Shown here piece after piece: positions 51,105 through 60,365 of a stretch of 64,000 nucleotides of DNA (position 1 is its first letter; every line of letters starts with the position of its first letter). The position numbers were made by a program, and so were the translations under genes. Source of the DNA: Jiangella mangrovi (GTDB taxonomy: Bacteria > Actinomycetota > Actinomycetes > Jiangellales > Jiangellaceae); contig NZ_JACHMM010000001.1 in assembly GCF_014204975.1 (NCBI RefSeq), positions 1,736,001-1,800,000 of the forward strand. Direction: 5' to 3'. The notes under the pieces are model-generated. The model was not told where the DNA came from. It saw only the letters and a program-made list of their open reading frames with translations, and did not search any database.

Positions 51105-51160
51105 CGCCGTCTCCTCATGCCTGGCTGATGTCGTCCCAGAAGGAAGCCTAGGCTCGCGGC

Positions 51161-51649
51161 ATGGAGATCCGGGACGCCCGCGACGACGACTGGCCGGCCG
51201 TCTGGCCGATCCTGCGGGGCATCGTCGCGGCGGGCGAGACGTACACGCTCCCCCGCGACCTCGACGTCGAGCTGGGGCGGCGGATCTGGATGCTGGCGCC
51301 TCCGGACCGCACGGTCGTCGCGGTCGGCGACGACGGCACGGTGCTGGGCTCGGCGAAGATGAACCGCAACCACCTGGGCCCGGGCGACCACATCGCCAGC
51401 GCGAGCTTCATCGTCGCGCCGGAGCACTCCGGGCGCGGCGTCGGGCGGGCGCTGGGCGAGCACGTCCTCGACTGGGCGCGCGCCGCCGGCTACCGCGCCA
51501 TGCAGTTCAACGCGGTGGTCGAGACGAACACGCGGGCGGTCGCGCTGTGGCGGTCGCTCGGGTTCGAGGTCGTCGGGACGCTCCCGGAGGCGTTCCGGCA
51601 CCCGGACCGGGGCTACGTCGGGCTGCACATCATGTACCGCCGTCTGTAG
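51161..51649 (+). CDS. GNAT-family N-acetyltransferase
   Basis: This 162-residue protein has an acetyl-CoA-binding motif A seen as IVAPEHSGRGVGRALGEHVL near residue 85 (R-G-x-G-x-A), with HIASASFI as the preceding strand and ETNTRAVALWRSLGFEVVGT as motif B. The substrate cannot be predicted. The start ATG at 51161 (MEIRDARDDDW) is well placed. It is divergent from the glutathione peroxidase gene. Confidence 0.92.
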   Translation: MEIRDARDDDWPAVWPILRGIVAAGETYTLPRDLDVELGRRIWMLAPPDRTVVAVGDDGTVLGSAKMNRNHLGPGDHIASASFIVAPEHSGRGVGRALGEHVLDWARAAGYRAMQFNAVVETNTRAVALWRSLGFEVVGTLPEAFRHPDRGYVGLHIMYRRL

Positions 51650-51674
51650 CCCCGGCCGGGTGCCGTGAGGGGCG

Positions 51675-51830
51675 CTACCAGTAGTGCTTGCGGCCGGCCA
51701 GCGGACGGCCGGCGGCGCCCAGGACGTACAGCACCGCACCGACGATCAGCAGGATGATGCCGATGGTCGTCAGGATGCCCACGCCCGCGAGCAACCCGAT
51801 CAGCAGCAGAACGACACCCAGGATGATCAT
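51675..51830 (-). CDS. DUF6131 small membrane protein
   Basis: This 51-residue protein has an ATG at 51830 with an AGGAGCTGGG site. It is almost entirely hydrophobic with two helices (IILGVVLLLIGLLAGVGIL and IGIILLIVGAVLYVLGAAG), ending in the conserved GRPLAGRKHYW. This is the DUF6131 pattern found across actinobacteria. The function is unknown. Confidence 0.82.
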   Translation of the reverse strand: MIILGVVLLLIGLLAGVGILTTIGIILLIVGAVLYVLGAAGRPLAGRKHYW

Positions 51831-51910
51831 CCCAGCTCCTTCGTCCCCGTTCATCGGACTTTCGTGACGTAGCGGACTTACCCTGCTGATCACGGTCCAA
51901 TCGGGCAGAG

Positions 51911-52825
51911 TCAGGAGCTCGCGTCGAGGTCGCGTCGGCGCAGGTCGCTGAGCCAGGCGTCGACGCGCGAGATGTCGGGGCCGGGCGGCAGGAACGACGC
52001 CGCGGCGACGTCGTCGAGCTGCTGCTGCAGCTCGAGGCGGTAGGAGTCGACCTGGTCCCAGGGCAGTGCGCCGGCCCGCACCGACGCCAGGCGCTCCTGG
52101 TGCTCGGCGGACGGCACGCCGGTGTCGCCCGTCAGCAGCAGGGCGAGGCCGTCGACCAGCAGCCGCAGCAGATCGGCCGCGCCGGAGTCGCGCGGCTCGC
52201 CCTGGACGTGCTCGTCGTCGAAGCGCTTGAACCCGGCCAGCACGTGGTCGGCATAGGCGGCGGAGATGGTCTGCGACAGGAACGCCGGCCGGAGGTCGAG
52301 CAGCTCGCGGCCTGCCTCGCTCACCCAGATGGGGCGGGCCGACCACAACAGCTCGAGGCATTCGGGGTCGGCGTCGAGCGCGAGCCGGCAGAAGTGCTCG
52401 ACCTCCCACGAGAGCCAGGACGGTCCCGGCCCGGTGACCTGCTCGGGCGGCTTGCGCAGCGACCAGAACGCCGCCGTCGGCGCCTGGAAGACGCCGCGGA
52501 CGGTCAGCGGCGCGGCGGGGTCGGCGGACGGCCGGCCCACCGCGGCGGCGTACAGGGTGCGGGTGGTGACCAGGTCGCGCGGGGCGCCGGAGCGCACCGG
52601 CTCGGGCAGCCGGGAGAGCGGGTCGGCGAGTGCGGTCAGCTGGTCGGGGTCGGCATCGACCAGGCGCCCGTCGCCGATCGCGACGGTGTAGGTGCCGTCG
52701 GCCTCGCGGACGACACGTCCGGCGAGACCACGGCCGGAGCCGGGGGCAGCGGCGTCGGCCGGCGTGCCGTGCACGACGACCTGTGTGCCGACCGGCACTC
52801 GCGTGGGGGCGCTCAGGCGAGACAT
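51911..52825 (-). CDS. Degenerate nucleotidyltransferase-like protein
   Basis: This 304-residue protein has an N-terminal stretch of about 75 residues that looks like a small beta domain (VGTQVVVHGTPADAAAPGSG). The rest follows the layout of YcgL-type nucleotidyltransferases (LTVRGVFQAPTAAFWSLRKP, then EVEHFCRLALDADPECLELL and ISAAYADHVLAGFKRF). However, the catalytic GSxxxG and the Asp before RGVF are missing (PLTVRGVF), so catalysis is unlikely. It may have become a binding protein. It is divergent from the lipoprotein gene at 52992. The ATG at 52825 was chosen; an ATG at 52834 is in frame. Confidence 0.7.
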   Translation of the reverse strand: MSRLSAPTRVPVGTQVVVHGTPADAAAPGSGRGLAGRVVREADGTYTVAIGDGRLVDADPDQLTALADPLSRLPEPVRSGAPRDLVTTRTLYAAAVGRPSADPAAPLTVRGVFQAPTAAFWSLRKPPEQVTGPGPSWLSWEVEHFCRLALDADPECLELLWSARPIWVSEAGRELLDLRPAFLSQTISAAYADHVLAGFKRFDDEHVQGEPRDSGAADLLRLLVDGLALLLTGDTGVPSAEHQERLASVRAGALPWDQVDSYRLELQQQLDDVAAASFLPPGPDISRVDAWLSDLRRRDLDASS

Positions 52826-52991
52826 GGCGCCCATTCTCCCGCGTCGGCGCAGGGCCCGCCCGGCAACCGACCGGGTTTCAACCGTTTGGACCGAATCTTG
52901 CGCCAGCAGGCAGTTCCGGACCGTGCAACCGCCGCGGGCGGGCGGGCCGTCTTCATGGCACAGGGTTCGAGGTCGGGACGGGTGATCATCG

Positions 52992-54815
52992 ATGCGGCTC
53001 CGGTCCGCCGTTGCCGGCGCAGCGGTCCTCCTCGCGGCGGCCGCGTGCGGGTCCGGGGCGCAGGACGACACGGGGCCGGACGCACCGGCCGGGACGCACG
53101 TGTGCGAGTTGCTCCGCGCCGACGAGGTCCGGACGGCGCTCGGTGCGGCCGACGTGACCCTGACGGAGGAGCCGGGCCCGCTGGAGGAGGACTGGTCGTT
53201 CGACAACTGCCGCATCACCGTCGACGAGGCCGGCACCGATCCGACGTACGAGCTGCTGCTCCGGGTGTCGCTCGACCGGGCCGAGCTCGCCGACCACGAG
53301 GCGATGGCCGCGGACTGGGGCACGATCGAGGTGCCCGGACTCGGCACCGCGGCCGACCTCTTCACCCCGACCTGGCTGCAGGTGCTCGCCGGCGACCGGC
53401 TGGTCCGGCTGTCCGGCCGGTACCACCTCCCGGAGATCCCGGTGCTGAGCGAGGTCGTCCGGCCGGTGCTGTCGCGCCTCGGCGGCTATCGGCCCGCGCC
53501 GGCGGAGGTCGCGCTGCCCGCCTGCGACGCCGTCACCCCGCAGGCGGAGACCCTGCTCGGCGGCGAAGCCGACCGGCGGCGCGACCGTGCCGACGACCGG
53601 CTGCTCTGCTCCTGGTCCCGCGGCGGCGACGTGATCCAGGCGCACACCACCCTGGGCGACCGGAGTGTGCTCGAGGGCGCCGCCGACGCGACCGAGGACG
53701 AGAGCCTGGACCTCGGCGGCGCGCCCGCCAGGTACCTCTCGCACGAGGACGCCTTCGGCACGGTCCAGTTCGTGGTCGACGGCTGGCGTCTGGGCGGCTA
53801 CGTCCAGCACCAGCCGCACGACCACGGCACCGACCACGACCCGCTGATCGCGCTGGCCCGGGCGTTCGCCGCCGAACTGCCCGAGGCCGCACCCGAACCG
53901 CCGGTCGCGTACCCGGTCGACCGCAATCGTCTCCCGGACCGGGCGACGGCCGGGATCTGCGAGCTGATCGGCGCCGACGAGGCGGGCGAGATCCTCGGAG
54001 GCGAGGTCGAGCTGGTCGAGCGGCCCGGGCCCGTCGACGTCCAGACGTTCGACGGATGCGACCTCGTCCTCGGCGGCGGCCCGTCAGCGGCCGGCTCGAC
54101 CGTCCGCATCGACGTCTCGGCCCAGCCGATGACCCTGGCCGACCACGAGCTGCTCTACCGGCAGGCCGTCGCGCCTGCCGGGCCACCGCCCGGCGCCGAG
54201 GTGCCGGGGCTGGGCGAAGACGCCCGCTTCGTCTCGGACGGAAGCCTGCAGGTGTTCGAGGATGGCCGTGTGCTCCGGCTCCGGGACCTCCCCGGCCACG
54301 ACGAGGCGATCGCCCTGGCCGAGCTGGTGCTGCCGCGGCTCCCGGACCTGCCGGAGCCGCCCGAGGTGGTCGCCCTGCCCGAGTGCGACGCGCTGACGGA
54401 CAGCGCCGCGGCCGTGCTCGGCGAACGGCCGGAGCTGCGCCGCGACAACGTCTCGTTCTACGGCCTGGTCTGCGGCTGGGCCACCGAGACCGGCTCGCTG
54501 TCGGCCCGGACGACGTCGGGCGAGGTGGCGGGGCTGGTGTGGACGATGGACGCCCCCGGCGCAGAGGTGCTCGACCTGGCGGGTGGGACGGAGAACGCCG
54601 TCTACTTCGAGGTGATCGGTTCCACGCCCCCGACGGCCGGCGTCGACGTCGTGGTCGTCCCCCAGGAACTGGGCCTGGCCGTGGAGCACAGGCCCCACGA
54701 CCCGGAACGCGACCGCGACGCCCTGGTGGCCTTCGCCGACGAGCTGGCCACCCTGCTTCCGGAGATCGCGCCGGACTGTCCCCAGCCGGGCAGCGACTGC
54801 GTCCGCCGTCCGTGA
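52992..54815 (+). CDS. DUF3558-like lipoprotein, duplicated unit (four halves)
   Basis: This 607-residue protein has a lipobox LLAAAAC (Cys at 20). It consists of two consecutive units of about 290 residues, each equal to the whole mature lipoprotein at 48628. The halves start CELLRADEVRTALGAADVTL, CDAVTPQAETLLGGE, CELIGADEAGEILGGEVELV and CDALTDSAAAVLGERPE. Each unit ends with a QPHDHGTDHDPLIALARAFA or RPHDPERDRDALVAFADELA segment. It probably arose by tandem duplication of a whole gene without its signal. It is cell-surface exposed; the ligand is unknown. Confidence 0.82.
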   Translation: MRLRSAVAGAAVLLAAAACGSGAQDDTGPDAPAGTHVCELLRADEVRTALGAADVTLTEEPGPLEEDWSFDNCRITVDEAGTDPTYELLLRVSLDRAELADHEAMAADWGTIEVPGLGTAADLFTPTWLQVLAGDRLVRLSGRYHLPEIPVLSEVVRPVLSRLGGYRPAPAEVALPACDAVTPQAETLLGGEADRRRDRADDRLLCSWSRGGDVIQAHTTLGDRSVLEGAADATEDESLDLGGAPARYLSHEDAFGTVQFVVDGWRLGGYVQHQPHDHGTDHDPLIALARAFAAELPEAAPEPPVAYPVDRNRLPDRATAGICELIGADEAGEILGGEVELVERPGPVDVQTFDGCDLVLGGGPSAAGSTVRIDVSAQPMTLADHELLYRQAVAPAGPPPGAEVPGLGEDARFVSDGSLQVFEDGRVLRLRDLPGHDEAIALAELVLPRLPDLPEPPEVVALPECDALTDSAAAVLGERPELRRDNVSFYGLVCGWATETGSLSARTTSGEVAGLVWTMDAPGAEVLDLAGGTENAVYFEVIGSTPPTAGVDVVVVPQELGLAVEHRPHDPERDRDALVAFADELATLLPEIAPDCPQPGSDCVRRP

Positions 54816-54961
54816 TCCGGCCGCGCAGCGGCTGGCGGCGAACGTTCCGCGACGCCCGCTCGACGGGTCGGTGAATCCTTGATACATCCCTTTTGCGGCC
54901 TCCGGACCGGTTCCTACGGTGATCTCCGACCATCCATCGGAGACCATCACGGAGGCACGGC

Positions 54962-56776
54962 ATGCGCGACGCTGCCACGACGGAGAACGACGGGGCGGTC
55001 TCGCGCCGGACCCTGCTGGCGACGGCCGGCGGCGCGGCAGCCGCGGGGCTCGCCCTCCCGCTCGTCCAGGCCCTGCCCGCGGCCGCTGCGGCCCGCGACC
55101 TCCGTCCGGTCAGCATGGCGATGCACATCCACGGCTCGTTCAGCGAGGGCACCGCCAGCTACGAGACGCACCTGCGGCAGGCGCGGCTGAACGCCGTCGA
55201 CGTCATCTGGTGGACCGACCACGAGTTCCGGGTGGGCGCGCACGACCACCGCCGCGAGGTCCGCTTCGAGGGCCTGCGCGAGGTCGTCAACACCATGGAG
55301 TGGACCTGGACGCGCTCCACCGAGGGCGCGGTGACCAGCGGCGCGGCCGAGTTCGTCGACGACCCGCACTCGCCGGACGAGCCCGGCAAGGCCATGCGCC
55401 TGACGGCGGCCGGCACCGGCTGGGGGATCCTCTGGTACACCGCCGCGGCGTGGAACCAGACCTTCAGCGGCTCGCTCGCCGACTCCACGCTCCAGCTGGA
55501 CGTGCTGGCCGAGCAGACCGGCCCGGGCCGTGAGCTGGTCCTCGAGCTGAACACCTCGTACCACCCGGCGCGCGGCGGCCGGGCCGCCGGTCGCTACCTG
55601 CTGCAGTACCGCATCGGCGGCAGCACCTCGGGCGCGATCGTCCGGCGCGCCGAGGGGCTGCGCGGCTACGTCGAGATCCCCGTCCCGCAGAACCAGTGGC
55701 AGCGTGTCACGCTGCGCCCCGTCGACGACATGCGGGCGATCTGGCCGGACCTGGTCGCGGCGGACAACTCGATGCACCAGCTGCGCCTCGGCGTCCGCGT
55801 CACGGGCCAGGCACCGACCCAGGTGGTCGCGGACCGGCTGCGCATCGACTACGGCCGCCGCGACGGCGCCGGCGGCATCGAGCTGCGCCGCGAGGTCCTG
55901 GCGAACTACGCCGGCGAGTTCGCGGACGTCACGCACTACGAGGCATTCGAGATGTCGATGGTCCGCCACCTCAACTGGATCGGCGGCGAGCTCGCGATGC
56001 CGGAGCTGCCCAGCCCGCCGCGGCGGAACAACGACCCGGACCTCACCGAAGAGATGATCGAGTTCATGCACGCCCACGGCGCGCTGGTCCAGTGGAACCA
56101 CCCGCTCGACGCCGCGACGCCGGAGGAGCTGGTCCGGCTGATGATCGAGCGGAACAGCCTGGGCGCGGACCTCATGGAGATCGGCCGCACCCCGTTCGAC
56201 GACCTGCGGTGGGTGTTCGACGCCGCGGCCCGCAACGCGCTGTTCATCACCGGGGTCGGCGTCAGCGACGACCACGCCGGCCAGAACTGGGCGAACCTCG
56301 CCGACAACAACATCACCTATGTCTGGGCGGCGTCGAAGGCGAAGAACGACCTGGTCGACGCGTTGCGGGCGGGCCGCGCGTGGTGGGTGGACCCGGTCCG
56401 CTGGCGCGGCGCCATGGACATCGAGTTGGCCGGACGGCGAGCGCTCGGCTCGGCGCTGGTGACGACCGCGGCCCGGCTCAACGTGCGGCTGACGGCGACC
56501 GGCCTGCCCGACGGCGGTGCGCTGCACATCATCGAGAGCCCGGTCGACCTCCCCGGCGTCGCCGACCCGTCGCCGGCCACGACGAGCACCGTCGTGCCGG
56601 CCGCGTCGCTGGTGAACGGGCGGGTCGACCACCTCGTGGTCCCCGGCGACGGCTCCTTCGTGCGACTGCAGGCCCGCGACGCGCAGAACCGCGTCATCGG
56701 CGAGAGCAACCCTTTCTGGATCCTGCGCGACGAGCCCCCGCACGGCATTCCCGCCGCCCGCCGCCTCCGCGGCTGA
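54962..56776 (+). CDS. Tat-exported PHP-type metallophosphoesterase-like protein
   Basis: This 604-residue protein has a Tat signal (SRRTLLATAGGAAAAGLALP, cleaved near AAAA at 44). The mature part opens with a PHP-like metal motif H55-x-H57 (MAMHIHGSFSEG) and then D86-H87 in WWTDHEF; later blocks are LVQWNHPLDAATPEELVRLM and GVGVSDDHAGQNWANLAD. A long beta-sandwich-like insertion (residues about 110-290) splits the PHP core. PHP enzymes hydrolyse phosphoesters with bound metals. It lies 13 bp upstream of the PhoD gene and is probably co-transcribed; a role in extracellular phosphate scavenging is inferred. Confidence 0.75.
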   Translation: MRDAATTENDGAVSRRTLLATAGGAAAAGLALPLVQALPAAAAARDLRPVSMAMHIHGSFSEGTASYETHLRQARLNAVDVIWWTDHEFRVGAHDHRREVRFEGLREVVNTMEWTWTRSTEGAVTSGAAEFVDDPHSPDEPGKAMRLTAAGTGWGILWYTAAAWNQTFSGSLADSTLQLDVLAEQTGPGRELVLELNTSYHPARGGRAAGRYLLQYRIGGSTSGAIVRRAEGLRGYVEIPVPQNQWQRVTLRPVDDMRAIWPDLVAADNSMHQLRLGVRVTGQAPTQVVADRLRIDYGRRDGAGGIELRREVLANYAGEFADVTHYEAFEMSMVRHLNWIGGELAMPELPSPPRRNNDPDLTEEMIEFMHAHGALVQWNHPLDAATPEELVRLMIERNSLGADLMEIGRTPFDDLRWVFDAAARNALFITGVGVSDDHAGQNWANLADNNITYVWAASKAKNDLVDALRAGRAWWVDPVRWRGAMDIELAGRRALGSALVTTAARLNVRLTATGLPDGGALHIIESPVDLPGVADPSPATTSTVVPAASLVNGRVDHLVVPGDGSFVRLQARDAQNRVIGESNPFWILRDEPPHGIPAARRLRG

Positions 56777-56789
56777 GAGGACCCGCCCC

Positions 56790-58337
56790 ATGGAGCAGAA
56801 GCTCACCCGCCGCCGGGTCCTGCAGCTCGGCGGCGCGACGGCCGCCGCGCTGGTCGGCACCGCCGCCACCGGCGGCATCGCCTGGGCCTCGCCCACCCCG
56901 GCGCCGGCCAAGCTGACCGACGGCGTCTTCACGCTCGGCGTCGCGTCCGGCGACCCCCTGCACGACCGCGTCGTCATCTGGACCCGGCTGGCGGCCGACC
57001 CCGTCGCGCTCGACGGCGCGGGCGGCATGCCGTCGCGGCCGGTCGCGGTGTCGTGGGAGGTCGCGCACGACGAGCTGTTCACGCGCCTGGTCCGCCGCGG
57101 CATGACGATGGCCCGGCGCGAGGACGCACACACCGTCCACGTCGACGTCGCCGGGCTGGAGCCGGACCGCTGGTACTTCTACCGGTTCCGCGCCGAGGGC
57201 CAGCTCAGCCCCGTCGGGCGCACCCGCACCGCCCCGGCGCCGGACGCCCTGCCGTCGTCCTGGAGGTTCGCGATCGCGAGCTGCCAGAACTACACGGCCG
57301 GCTACTACACCGCCTACCAGGACATGCTGGCCGGGAACCCGGACATCGTGTTCCACCTGGGCGATTACATCTACGAGGGCGGCGGCCAGGGCAACCTCGG
57401 GCGCGGCCACCTGCCCGACGCCAAGCTGGCCACGCTCGCGGACTACCGCGTCCGGCTCGGGCAGTACCACAGCGACCCGGACCTGCAGGCCGTCCACGCG
57501 GCCGTCCCGTTCGGCATCACCTGGGACGACCACGAGCTGGAGAACAACTGGGCCGGCGACGACGCCGACCCGGACCGCCCCGCCGACGAGTTCGCCGCGC
57601 TCAAGGTCGCGTCGTTCCAGGCGTACTGGGAGCACATGCCCTTCCGCGCGGCACAGCGCCCGGACGGCCCGAGCATCCAGCTCTACCGGCGGCTGCAGTG
57701 GGGGCGGCTGGCGACGATCAACATCCTCGACACCCGGCAGTACCGCACCGACCACGTGGCCGACATCGAGGCCGACGGCCCCGAGGCCTGGGAGCCCGGC
57801 CGCACGATCCTCGGCGCCGAGCAGACGCGGTGGCTGCTCGACGGGCTCAACGGCAGCACGAGCACGTGGAACGTGCTGGCCCAGCAGGTGCCGTTCTTCG
57901 AGGACCCCGACGTGGGTGCGGAGAACGACAAGTGGGACGGCTACCGCGTCTCGCGCCAGCAGGTGCTCGAGGCGATGGCGTCGGGCCGGCCGCGCAACCC
58001 GATCGTGCTCTCCGGCGACATCCACGCCAACCGGGCGGCCGACCTCAAGCTCGACTTCGACGACCCGTCGTCGCCGACGGTCGGCGTCGAGTTCACCGGC
58101 ACCTCGATCACCAGCGGCGGCCAGGTCGCGGGCTCCGTCCAGCACGACCCGGACCCCGAGAACCCGCACTTCCGGATGGCCGGTGCAGGCCGTGGGCACG
58201 TCCTGATCACGGTCACGCCGGAGCTGGCCCGCGCGGACTACCGCGTGGTCGACACCGTCCGGCAGCGGACGTCGCCCGCGCGCACCGTCACGTCGTACGT
58301 CGTCGAGGAGGGGGTCCCCGGGCTGAGCCGGGCCTGA
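56790..58337 (+). CDS. PhoD-family alkaline phosphatase, Tat-exported
   Basis: This 515-residue protein has a Tat signal (TRRRVLQLGGATAAALVGTA). The PhoD N-terminal beta domain (FTLGVASGDPLHDRVVIWTR) is followed by the metallophosphatase core with RFAIASCQNY, VFHLGDYIYEG, ITWDDHELENNW and VLSGDIHANRA. These carry the Fe/Ca ligands of PhoD enzymes. The enzyme releases phosphate from extracellular phosphodiesters and monoesters. It follows the PHP-type gene by 13 bp. Phosphate-starvation control is likely, but no clear PHO box was identified. Confidence 0.92.
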   Translation: MEQKLTRRRVLQLGGATAAALVGTAATGGIAWASPTPAPAKLTDGVFTLGVASGDPLHDRVVIWTRLAADPVALDGAGGMPSRPVAVSWEVAHDELFTRLVRRGMTMARREDAHTVHVDVAGLEPDRWYFYRFRAEGQLSPVGRTRTAPAPDALPSSWRFAIASCQNYTAGYYTAYQDMLAGNPDIVFHLGDYIYEGGGQGNLGRGHLPDAKLATLADYRVRLGQYHSDPDLQAVHAAVPFGITWDDHELENNWAGDDADPDRPADEFAALKVASFQAYWEHMPFRAAQRPDGPSIQLYRRLQWGRLATINILDTRQYRTDHVADIEADGPEAWEPGRTILGAEQTRWLLDGLNGSTSTWNVLAQQVPFFEDPDVGAENDKWDGYRVSRQQVLEAMASGRPRNPIVLSGDIHANRAADLKLDFDDPSSPTVGVEFTGTSITSGGQVAGSVQHDPDPENPHFRMAGAGRGHVLITVTPELARADYRVVDTVRQRTSPARTVTSYVVEEGVPGLSRA

Positions 58338-58338
58338 T

Positions 58339-59289
58339 CTAGGCCGAGCGGAGGAACAGCTCGCCCATGCCGCGGACGTAGTCGCGCAGCTCGGCCGGCG
58401 CCACGACGTCGAACTCGGCGCCGATCGAGCCCAGCGCGAACGCCGGCCAGTCCAGGGTGTCGACGTTCATGGTGAGCCGGCAGGTCGCCTCGCCGGTCGG
58501 CTCGATCGTGCCCCACCCCCACACCTGCCGCTTCACCCGGTCGGCCGGCGCCTTCACGTCGACCACCACCTGGTAGCGGGTCGGGATGGCGGCCAGCCGC
58601 TCGCTGAGGAAGGTGGCGGCGTCCTCGGCCGGCAGCTCGCGCGGGCGGAAGCGCTGGCCCGTCGTCGCCGGGTCGGAGAGCCGGTCGACGCGGAACGTGC
58701 GCCAGTCGTGCCGCTCGACGTCCCACGCGACGAGGTACCAGCGCCGTCCCCGCGACACCAGCCGGTACGGCTCGACCAGCCGGCCGGCCGGCTCGCCCTC
58801 GCGGGGCGCGTACCGGAACCGCAGCCGCTCGTCGTCGCGGCAGGCCTGCGCGAGGACGGTGAGCGCGGCGGAGTCGACGCGCGGTCCGCCGCCCGCGATG
58901 GACGGGACGGTGTAGGTGTGCAGCGCGTCGACCCGGCGGCGCAGCCGGGGCGGCAGCACCTGGACCACCTTGGTGAGTGCCCGCACCGACGTCTCCTCGA
59001 TGCCGGCGACGGCGCCACCGGCGGCCGTGCGCAGGCTCACCGCGATGGCCACGGCCTCTTCGTCGTCGAGCAGCAGCGGCGGCAGCGCGGCCCCCGCCTG
59101 CAGCTGGTAGCCGCCGGCCACGCCCCGGGCCGCGTCGACGGGGTAGCCGAGCTCGCGCAGCCGGTCGACGTCGCGACGCAGCGTGCGCGGGCTGACGCCG
59201 AGCCGGTCGGCCAGCTCCTCCCCTGGCCAGTACCGATGCGTCTGCAGCAGGGACAGCAGCCGGAGCATTCGAGCACTCGTGTTCGCCAT
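58339..59289 (-). CDS. YafY-type HTH/WYL transcriptional regulator
   Basis: This 316-residue protein has an N-terminal HTH_11 winged helix (RLLSLLQTHRYWPGEELADR, LGVSPRTLRRDVDRL), a WYL core (GRRWYLVAWDVERHDWRTFR near 183) and a C-terminal WCX domain. It is closely similar along its full length to the regulator at 28853, except that it lacks the WYL-domain insert of that protein. It is divergent from the DrrAB-like exporter at 59352, with a 62-bp gap containing CCTC-N6-GAGG (59301-59314), so it probably controls exporter expression. Confidence 0.92.
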   Translation of the reverse strand: MANTSARMLRLLSLLQTHRYWPGEELADRLGVSPRTLRRDVDRLRELGYPVDAARGVAGGYQLQAGAALPPLLLDDEEAVAIAVSLRTAAGGAVAGIEETSVRALTKVVQVLPPRLRRRVDALHTYTVPSIAGGGPRVDSAALTVLAQACRDDERLRFRYAPREGEPAGRLVEPYRLVSRGRRWYLVAWDVERHDWRTFRVDRLSDPATTGQRFRPRELPAEDAATFLSERLAAIPTRYQVVVDVKAPADRVKRQVWGWGTIEPTGEATCRLTMNVDTLDWPAFALGSIGAEFDVVAPAELRDYVRGMGELFLRSA

Positions 59290-59351
59290 GTCTTCAGCGT
59301 CCTCGCAATTGAGGTCAGAAAGTGGCCGGAATGGATTCTAGCGTGGATCCC

Positions 59352-60365
59352 ATGAACGCCACCATGATCCAGACCAACGGTCTGACCAGGCACTTCACGG
59401 TCAAGAAGGAGACGGTCGAAGCCGTTCGCGGGCTCGACCTGCACGTCGCGGAGGGCGAGCTGGTCGCCCTGCTGGGGCCGAACGGCGCAGGGAAGTCGAC
59501 GACGCTGCGCATGCTGACGACGCTGATCCCGCCGACCTCGGGCACGGCGACGGTCGCCGGGTTCGACGTGGTCGCCCAGCAGCGCGACGTGCGCCGGGTC
59601 ATCGGCTACATCGGCCAGGGCAACGGCGCGGCGCTCAGCCAGCGCGGCCGCGACGAGCTGGTCAGCCAGGGCCGCGCCTACGGCATGAGCGTCCGCGACG
59701 CCAAGGCCCGGGCCGACGAGCTCGTCGCCTCGCTCGACCTCGCCGCCGTCGCCGACCGGCCGACGTCGTCGCTGTCCGGCGGGCAGAAGCGGCGGCTGGA
59801 CATCGCGATGGGCCTCATCCACGCCCCGCGGCTGCTCTTCCTCGACGAGCCGTCGACCGGCCTGGACCCGCAGAACCGGGCCAACCTGCAGGAGCACATC
59901 CTGAAGCTGCGCGCCGAGCACGGCACGACGATCGTGCTGACGACGCACTACCTCGACGAGGCCGACGCCATGGCCGAGCGGGTCATCGTCATCGACCACG
60001 GCACTGTCATCGCCGACGACACCCCGGCCCGGCTCAAGGCCGACCACGCGGGCGACCGGATCACGCTCGGCTTCGGGTCCGCGTCCGATGCCGGGCAGGC
60101 GGCCGCGCGGCTGGCGTCCCTGGCCGGCGCGACGGTGACCGTCGACGGCGCGTCGCTCGAGGTGCGGGCCGCCGGCGGGCCGCGCCTGGTCCCCGGGATC
60201 ATTCGCGACCTCGACGCCGCCGGGATCGCCGTCGAGTCCACCGCCGTCAGCCGCCCCACTCTCGACGACGTCTTCCTCAACCTCACCGGCCGGAGCCTCC
60301 GCGAGGGCGGCACCGCAGCCGACACCGTCACCGACACCGCTATCGCCGAGGAGGTCGTGGCATGA
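59352..60365 (+). CDS. ABC exporter ATPase (DrrA-like)
   Basis: This 337-residue protein has all ATPase motifs: Walker A GPNGAGKST near 43, Q-loop in YIGQGNGAALS, signature LSGGQKRRLDIAMG near 141, Walker B LLFLDEPSTGLDP near 160, and the H-loop TTHYLDEAD. A C-terminal regulatory extension follows (RPTLDDVFLNLTGRSLRE), as in DrrA/NodI-type exporters of drugs. The ATG at 59352 is chosen; an ATG at 59364 is possible. It is coupled to the permease by an ATGA overlap at 60362. It is divergent from the YafY-type regulator. Confidence 0.95.
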   Translation: MNATMIQTNGLTRHFTVKKETVEAVRGLDLHVAEGELVALLGPNGAGKSTTLRMLTTLIPPTSGTATVAGFDVVAQQRDVRRVIGYIGQGNGAALSQRGRDELVSQGRAYGMSVRDAKARADELVASLDLAAVADRPTSSLSGGQKRRLDIAMGLIHAPRLLFLDEPSTGLDPQNRANLQEHILKLRAEHGTTIVLTTHYLDEADAMAERVIVIDHGTVIADDTPARLKADHAGDRITLGFGSASDAGQAAARLASLAGATVTVDGASLEVRAAGGPRLVPGIIRDLDAAGIAVESTAVSRPTLDDVFLNLTGRSLREGGTAADTVTDTAIAEEVVA

